Positions 7,591 through 11,031 of a stretch of DNA of 11,031 bases are shown here, piece after piece. Position 1 is the first letter of the stretch; the number at the start of each line of letters is the position of its first letter. This DNA is from G020354085 sp964629975 (GTDB lineage Bacteria > Pseudomonadota > Gammaproteobacteria > Acidiferrobacterales > Sulfurifustaceae). The stretch lies in assembly GCA_964629975.1 (NCBI GenBank), contig CAZVUN010000102.1, positions 1 through 11,031 on the forward strand. The letters run 5' to 3'. Below the pieces are notes generated by a model. It made no database searches, had not been told where the DNA came from, and was given only the letters and a program-made list of their open reading frames with translations. The position numbers and the translations under genes were made by a program.

Positions 7591-8454
7591 TTACTGCTTG
7601 ACGAGCTCGACGCGGCGGTTCTTGGCGCGGCCTTCCTCGCTGCGGTTGTCGGCAATCGGCGCCTCCTGACCGTGGCCGACCGCGGTCAGGCGCGCGGCAT
7701 CGATACCCCCGGCGATGATCGCCTGCATCACGCTGCGCGCGCGGTTCTCCGAAAGCTTCTTGTTCGCGTCCGGCCTGCCGACGTTGTCCGTGTGTCCCTC
7801 GATTCGCAGTCTCAGGCCCGCCTGCTCCTTCATCAGCCGCACGATCTCGGCGATCGTCGGTCTGGCCTCGGGCTTGATGTCCCATTTGTTGGTGTCGAAG
7901 TTGATGTAGAGCGTGACGAAGCCCTTCCTGTTCAGCTCATCGAGCATCGCGTTGGCCGTGACCACCTGTGCCATGCCGGCGACCTCGACGATGGTCAGCA
8001 GGTAGCTCTGTGTCGGTGCACCGAAGATGTCGGGCAGCACCTGTATCCACACCTCCTTGCCGGCGGCGGCTGCCTTCAGCGTCGTTTCGCCGCCGTCGGC
8101 ATCGCGCGGCAGCCGCTCGTAGACGACCTGGCCGCCGATCGCCTTGACCGCATTCTGGTAGTTGCGGATCAGCTGCAGGGCGCTGGGCTGGCGCTCGGGC
8201 GAATTGTAGAAGTAGCGGATCACCGTCGTGTCGCCTTCGACGCGCTGGCGCCGTTCCTTGCCGCCCTCGCGCACGCGGAACTCCACCGCGTCGAAACCCT
8301 TGCGGTACTCGGCGATATGCGAGTCCGGGTAGCGCGCCAGCATCGGGTGGTCGCGCGAGCCGGCGACGTCGTTTTGGGCGGCGGCCGGATCGGCGGGGGC
8401 GGCGATGAGGAGTGCGGCCAGCAGGGCGGGCAACGCAAGGGCAGACCGTTTCAT
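7591..8454 (-). CDS. Exported OmpA/MotB-domain protein
   Basis: A 287-residue protein with a Sec-type signal peptide: MKR then a hydrophobic core (about 4-19), with AAA at 24-26 as the likely cleavage site. There is no lipobox cysteine, so it should be free in the periplasm or outer-membrane associated through its N-terminal domain. Residues about 28-170 form an uncharacterised domain (RYPDSHIAEYRKGFDAVEF at its start) seen in some OmpA-family proteins of proteobacteria. Residues about 180-287 are an OmpA C-terminal peptidoglycan-binding domain: INFDTNKWDIKPEA (184-197), RIEGHTDNVG (217-226), N231, LSENRA (234-239) and the C-terminal KNRRVEL with R280, which together contain the usual ligand residues for diaminopimelate. 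GGAGG six bases upstream sets the ATG. It lies 63 bases after the EF-Tu-D2-like gene with no terminator between, so the two may be co-transcribed. It likely tethers the envelope to the cell wall; specific function unknown. Confidence 0.88.
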   Translation of the reverse strand: MKRSALALPALLAALLIAAPADPAAAQNDVAGSRDHPMLARYPDSHIAEYRKGFDAVEFRVREGGKERRQRVEGDTTVIRYFYNSPERQPSALQLIRNYQNAVKAIGGQVVYERLPRDADGGETTLKAAAAGKEVWIQVLPDIFGAPTQSYLLTIVEVAGMAQVVTANAMLDELNRKGFVTLYINFDTNKWDIKPEARPTIAEIVRLMKEQAGLRLRIEGHTDNVGRPDANKKLSENRARSVMQAIIAGGIDAARLTAVGHGQEAPIADNRSEEGRAKNRRVELVKQ

Positions 8455-8517
8455 TCAAGACCTCCGGTACTGGTGATTGCAGACACGGGCAGACGCGCAG
8501 CCGGCTCGAGCACGCCG

Positions 8518-8973
8518 TTATCCACCCACTACCCGATACACGACATCGTGCTCGCGCGCGTGGTCGATTACCTTGAGCCCGAAGCGCTGGCCAGGCCAGA
8601 CCTCGTTGACGTGCACGTGGTCGAGCTCAAGCGACTCGACGCGCTGGCGAAAATCACTGGTATGCCCCTTGATGTGCACGGTGTCACCGACGCGCAGCAG
8701 GCCGGATTCCAGTTTCACCGTTGCAACCGACAGGTGGTTGTAATAATGCGTGACGACACCGACCGGCTCCTCGCCCGGCGGTGGTGCGGATACCGGACCC
8801 GGTGTGCTCCCGGCCGGCGTGGCGATGGGCGGGCGCGGTCTTGGCGCCTTCTTTGCTGCGCGCGCGGGTTTAGCGACGGAACGCCTCCTTTGTCCAGCGG
8901 CGCGCTTTCGCGCTGCCGGCCGCTTGCTCGTGGCGCGCCGCGCCTTGCTTTTCGCTCGTTCCTTGGTCGCCAT
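8518..8973 (-). CDS. Small protein: basic H1-like tail plus a lone EF-Tu domain-II fold
   Basis: A 151-residue protein. Residues 1-49 are almost entirely Lys, Arg, Ala, Pro and Ser in KRPAARK/AKPARAAKK-like steps, similar to histone-H1-like bacterial tails and likely nucleic-acid binding. A proline-rich linker (50-70) follows. Residues about 70-148 read as the beta-barrel of translation-factor domain II (GVVTHYYNHLSVATVKLE, then GLLRVGDTVHIKGHTSDF, then VESLELDHVHVNEVWPGQ and FGLKV). No GTPase domain is present; proteins with this lone domain are often annotated translation elongation factor-like. The start is the ATG at 8973, with AGGAG ten bases upstream and a promoter candidate at 9011-9040; the frame is open further upstream but without a ribosome site. 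A role on RNA or the ribosome is inference. It may be co-transcribed with the OmpA-like gene. Confidence 0.8.
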   Translation of the reverse strand: MATKERAKSKARRATSKRPAARKRAAGQRRRSVAKPARAAKKAPRPRPPIATPAGSTPGPVSAPPPGEEPVGVVTHYYNHLSVATVKLESGLLRVGDTVHIKGHTSDFRQRVESLELDHVHVNEVWPGQRFGLKVIDHAREHDVVYRVVGG

Positions 8974-9010
8974 GGCCCAGGTGCTCCTGGCGGTGCAGGC
9001 CGCAGCCAAC

Positions 9011-9040
9011 ATGTTAATCCGCGCCGCGCGCGCCTGTGAA
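9011..9040 (-). promoter_or_regulatory. Candidate sigma70 promoter for the EF-Tu-D2-like gene
   Basis: On the minus strand TTCACA (complement of 9035-9040, five of six) and TAACAT (complement of 9011-9016, four of six) are 18 bases apart. The start site would be near 9004, about 30 bases before the ATG at 8973. The -10 overlaps an 8-base palindrome AACATGTT (9008-9015). Confidence 0.45.
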
Positions 9041-9065
9041 TCCCTTGGCGGCAGGGCGTGGGCGC

Positions 9066-9096
9066 TTGACCGCCCCGCACCCGGCTCCGTTACAGT
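9066..9096 (+). promoter_or_regulatory. Candidate sigma70 promoter for the kinase-TPR gene
   Basis: TTGACC (9066-9071, five of six) is followed after 19 bases by TACAGT (9091-9096, four of six); using TTACAG gives 18. Transcription would begin near 9103, leaving a very short leader that includes the GGGGGTG (9104-9108 and on) ahead of the ATG at 9117. It lies back to back with the leftward promoter at 9011-9040. Confidence 0.45.
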
Positions 9097-9116
9097 GACG
9101 CCGGGGGTGCAAGAAC

Positions 9117-10859
9117 ATGTCTGCACAATGGAGCACCGGCGATCTCATCGCGGATCGCTGGGAGATCCACGATGTGCGGCGCAGTGCTACCGGGCTTGTC
9201 TACGCGGTCTACGACCGCATGCTCGAGGAGGCGCTCGCCGCCAAGACGCTCGATCCCGAGCGGCTTGCCGCGCAGCCGGCGCTCGGCGCGCGCTTCCTCG
9301 CGCCTGCACGCGCCTGGGCGGCGCTGCCCGTGCACGCGCACATCGCTCAGGTGCGCCTGATTGAGATCGTGCACGGCCAGCCCGTGCTGTTTCAGGAGCT
9401 CCTCACCGGTGGCGACCTCGGCTATCGCGTCGGCACCAGCTGGCTCACCGACGCGCCGCTGCGCGTGCTCAGCCTCGCGATCCAGTGCTGCGATGCGCTA
9501 GTGCATGCCGCCGCGCACGGTGTGCCCGTGCACGGCAACCTCAAGACCAGCAACTGCCTGCTCACGCGCCACGGCACGCTCAAGCTGAGCGATTTCGGCC
9601 TCGGTACCGCCCTGCACGGCCTGCCGCCGGCGCCTGCCGGCGCGGGTGTGAGCGGCGAATTGGCCTATACCGCACCCGAGCGTCTTGATTCCGCGGCCGC
9701 CCCCGCGGAGCGCAGCGACATCTACGCCTTTGGCGTGATGCTGTACGAGATGCTGACCGGTTCCCTGCCGCTGTGGCCGGACGCTGCCGCGGCGGCGCCG
9801 GGCCCGGTGGTGTTTGATGCGCGTGTCCTGATCGAACGCTTCGCCACGCTCGGGCGCGTCGTGGAGACCTGCCTGGCGCACGATCCGGAGCGGCGCTTTC
9901 GCGATTTTCGCGTGTTGCGCGCCATCCTCGCCGACAGCTATCGGCAACTGACCGGCAGCATGCCCGCGGCAGCGCTTGCCGGCCCCGAACTCGAGCAGGA
10001 GCAGTCCGCCAACCGCGCCGCCGGGCTGAGCGAACTCGGGCGCCACACGCAGGCGCTGGCGGTGCTGGAGCCGGCGCTGGCGCGCGCGCCACACAGCGCG
10101 CGTCTGTGGGCGGGCAAGGGCGCGGCACTCGCGCGCCAGGGTGACCGCACCGGCGCGCGCGCCTGCTATGCGCGCGCCCTGGAAATCGATGGCGCGGACG
10201 CACAGACCTGGCGCGAGCTCGGTTCCCTGCAGCGCGCGGCGCAGCAGCCGGTCGAGGCGCTCGCCGCACTCGAGCGCGCACTCGCGCTCGAGCCGCGCGA
10301 CGGTGAGGCCTGGCTCGACAAGGGGCGCGCGCTCGAGGCCCTGGGTGACGACGAGGAGGCGCTGGAAAGCTACCGGCAGGCACTGAAGCGCCATCCGCGC
10401 TGCGCCCCGGCCTGGCAGCAGATGGCCGGCATCTACCGGCGGCGTGCGGACACGGAACGCGCCATCGATTGCCTCAAGCGCGCGCTCGGCCTCGAGCCGC
10501 ACGCGCTGCCGGCCTGGCTGGCACTGGCCGCGTTGCAGCGCGCCGCCGGCCGCGCGCACGAGGAGCTCGAGTGCTACGAGCGCGCGTGCATGCTCGCGCC
10601 CGACAGCGAGGAGCCGCTCAATCGCCGCGCCGTGGTGCTGGGCGAGCTCGGGCGCTTCGAGGAGGAGCTGGCATGCTGCGAGCGCGCGCTGCAGATCAAC
10701 CCGCAATCGGCGGACGGCTGGTTCAACCGCGCGGTGGCGTTGGTGCATCTCGGGCGCCATGCCGAGGCCGAGCTCGCCTTGCAGCACGCCGAACGTCACG
10801 GCCATGCGCATGCGGCCAATGCGCGCGAGGCGCTGCGCGCGACGCTCGCGGCCGGCTAG
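9117..10859 (+). CDS. Hanks-type protein kinase fold (degenerate, probable pseudokinase) with eight C-terminal TPRs
   Basis: A 580-residue soluble protein with no membrane helix. Residues about 12-275 have a bacterial Ser/Thr kinase fold: the VAIK lysine is likely K43 (AAKTL), the DFG is intact (D159-F160-G161), YTAPE is intact (184-188), and the subdomain IX aspartate is D201 (SDIYAFGVMLYEMLTG). Catalytic features are missing: the HRD aspartate is asparagine (HGNLKTSN, N141), the glycine loop is reduced to SATGLVY, and the usual helix-C glutamate position reads FLAPARAW. Metal-binding N146 and D159 remain. Residues 298-569 divide exactly into eight 34-residue tetratricopeptide units, each with the A/G-Y/L-A pattern, followed by an 11-residue tail. 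The protein may be a scaffold whose kinase domain binds nucleotide or a partner, with the TPRs recruiting others. The start at 9117 follows GGGGGTG. A terminator follows the stop. Kinase-TPR assignment is firm; lack of activity is inferred. Confidence 0.9.
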   Translation: MSAQWSTGDLIADRWEIHDVRRSATGLVYAVYDRMLEEALAAKTLDPERLAAQPALGARFLAPARAWAALPVHAHIAQVRLIEIVHGQPVLFQELLTGGDLGYRVGTSWLTDAPLRVLSLAIQCCDALVHAAAHGVPVHGNLKTSNCLLTRHGTLKLSDFGLGTALHGLPPAPAGAGVSGELAYTAPERLDSAAAPAERSDIYAFGVMLYEMLTGSLPLWPDAAAAAPGPVVFDARVLIERFATLGRVVETCLAHDPERRFRDFRVLRAILADSYRQLTGSMPAAALAGPELEQEQSANRAAGLSELGRHTQALAVLEPALARAPHSARLWAGKGAALARQGDRTGARACYARALEIDGADAQTWRELGSLQRAAQQPVEALAALERALALEPRDGEAWLDKGRALEALGDDEEALESYRQALKRHPRCAPAWQQMAGIYRRRADTERAIDCLKRALGLEPHALPAWLALAALQRAAGRAHEELECYERACMLAPDSEEPLNRRAVVLGELGRFEEELACCERALQINPQSADGWFNRAVALVHLGRHAEAELALQHAERHGHAHAANAREALRATLAAG

Positions 10860-10885
10860 CCCCGCGCGGCCGCGGCACCAATAAG

Positions 10886-10914
10886 AAAGGCCCCGCGCGG
10901 CGGGGCCTTTGCGT
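10886..10914. terminator. Probably bidirectional intrinsic terminator
   Basis: A perfect 10-bp stem, AAAGGCCCCG (10886-10895) with CGGGGCCTTT (10901-10910), closes on a 5-base loop. Rightward it ends CCTTTGCGTT, a modest T-tract. Leftward it ends CCTTTCTTATT, which is better. It therefore suits both the kinase-TPR gene and a convergent minus-strand gene entering from the right. Confidence 0.8.
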
Positions 10915-10934
10915 TGGCTGCAATGCCTGGGCGG

Positions 10935-11031
10935 TCAGCGGGCCGCGGGGCGTGCTGCGGCACGGGTCCTGGCGGGGTCGTCCTGCGCCGCCACGCGGCG
11001 TAGGCGCTCGTCGGCGCTCGCGGCGCGATTG
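10935..11031 (-). CDS. 3' end of an unidentified minus-strand gene (cut by window edge)
   Basis: The last 31 codons of a possible gene entering from the right edge end at TGA (10935-10937). The peptide is Arg/Ala-rich (RAASADERLRRVAAQ at its start, RPAAR at its end) and not recognisable. Support is indirect: a terminator with its better T-tract facing this direction lies 20 bases beyond the stop, and the frame is open to the edge. In GC-rich DNA a short open frame alone means little. Confidence 0.35.
   Translation of the reverse strand, partial: NRAASADERLRRVAAQDDPARTRAAARPAAR

Noticed and set aside
7672..9039. 455-codon plus-strand open frame spanning the OmpA-like and EF-Tu-D2-like genes
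   Set aside because: It crosses two well-supported minus-strand genes and their intergenic gap in one frame and has no family signature; it is an antisense artefact.
8974..9126. N-terminal extension of the EF-Tu-D2-like protein to 202 residues
   Set aside because: The extension would overlap the promoter region and start of the kinase-TPR gene; the ATG at 8973 has an AGGAG and a promoter candidate at suitable distances.

Overview
The window is high-GC bacterial DNA (roughly two-thirds G+C by eye) with Shine-Dalgarno-led genes, sigma70-like promoter candidates and GC-rich hairpin terminators. Gene content points to a proteobacterial (beta or gamma) chemolithotrophic sulfur oxidiser. It has a QmoAB-type oxidoreductase operon of the kind that exchanges electrons with APS reductase, plus a CbbQ/NorQ AAA+ and VWA-protein pair of the kind found beside RuBisCO or nitric oxide reductase genes. 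The species cannot be fixed from this sequence. aprBA, sat, RuBisCO and nor structural genes all lie outside the window, so pathway direction is inferred.

Layout. Positions 1-1849, minus strand: a CbbQ/NorQ-family AAA+ ATPase (1037-1849, GTG start) followed by the first 324 codons of its CbbO/NorD-type partner, which runs off the left edge. The 64-base gap between them holds an imperfect inverted repeat. Positions 1850-2144: a divergent control region. Positions 2145-7253, plus strand: one operon, qmoA-qmoB-hdrC-hdrB, ending at a strong intrinsic terminator (7278-7305). The first three genes are tightly spaced. A dispersed-type palindromic repeat sits between hdrC and hdrB. Positions 7306-7590: no gene seen, but several GC-rich hairpins. 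Positions 7591-8973, minus strand: an exported OmpA/MotB-domain lipid- or wall-associated protein, preceded by a short protein that joins a histone-H1-like basic tail to a lone EF-Tu domain-II fold. Positions 9117-10859, plus strand: a 580-residue Hanks-type kinase-fold protein with eight consecutive 34-residue TPR units; its kinase domain has lost several catalytic residues. A terminator that looks bidirectional follows, then the likely 3' end of a minus-strand gene running off the right edge.

How the genes fit together. QmoA and QmoB are HdrA-like flavin/iron-sulfur proteins. Instead of the membrane cytochrome-type QmoC subunit, the operon encodes HdrC (two [4Fe-4S] sites) and HdrB (two complete five-cysteine non-cubane motifs). 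The predicted complex is therefore a soluble QmoAB-HdrCB assembly with no visible membrane anchor. The adjacent AAA+/VWA pair is a remodelling module of unknown client here. The right-hand block (OmpA-like, EF-Tu-D2-like, pseudokinase-TPR) has no evident link to sulfur metabolism and looks like separate housekeeping or signalling genes.
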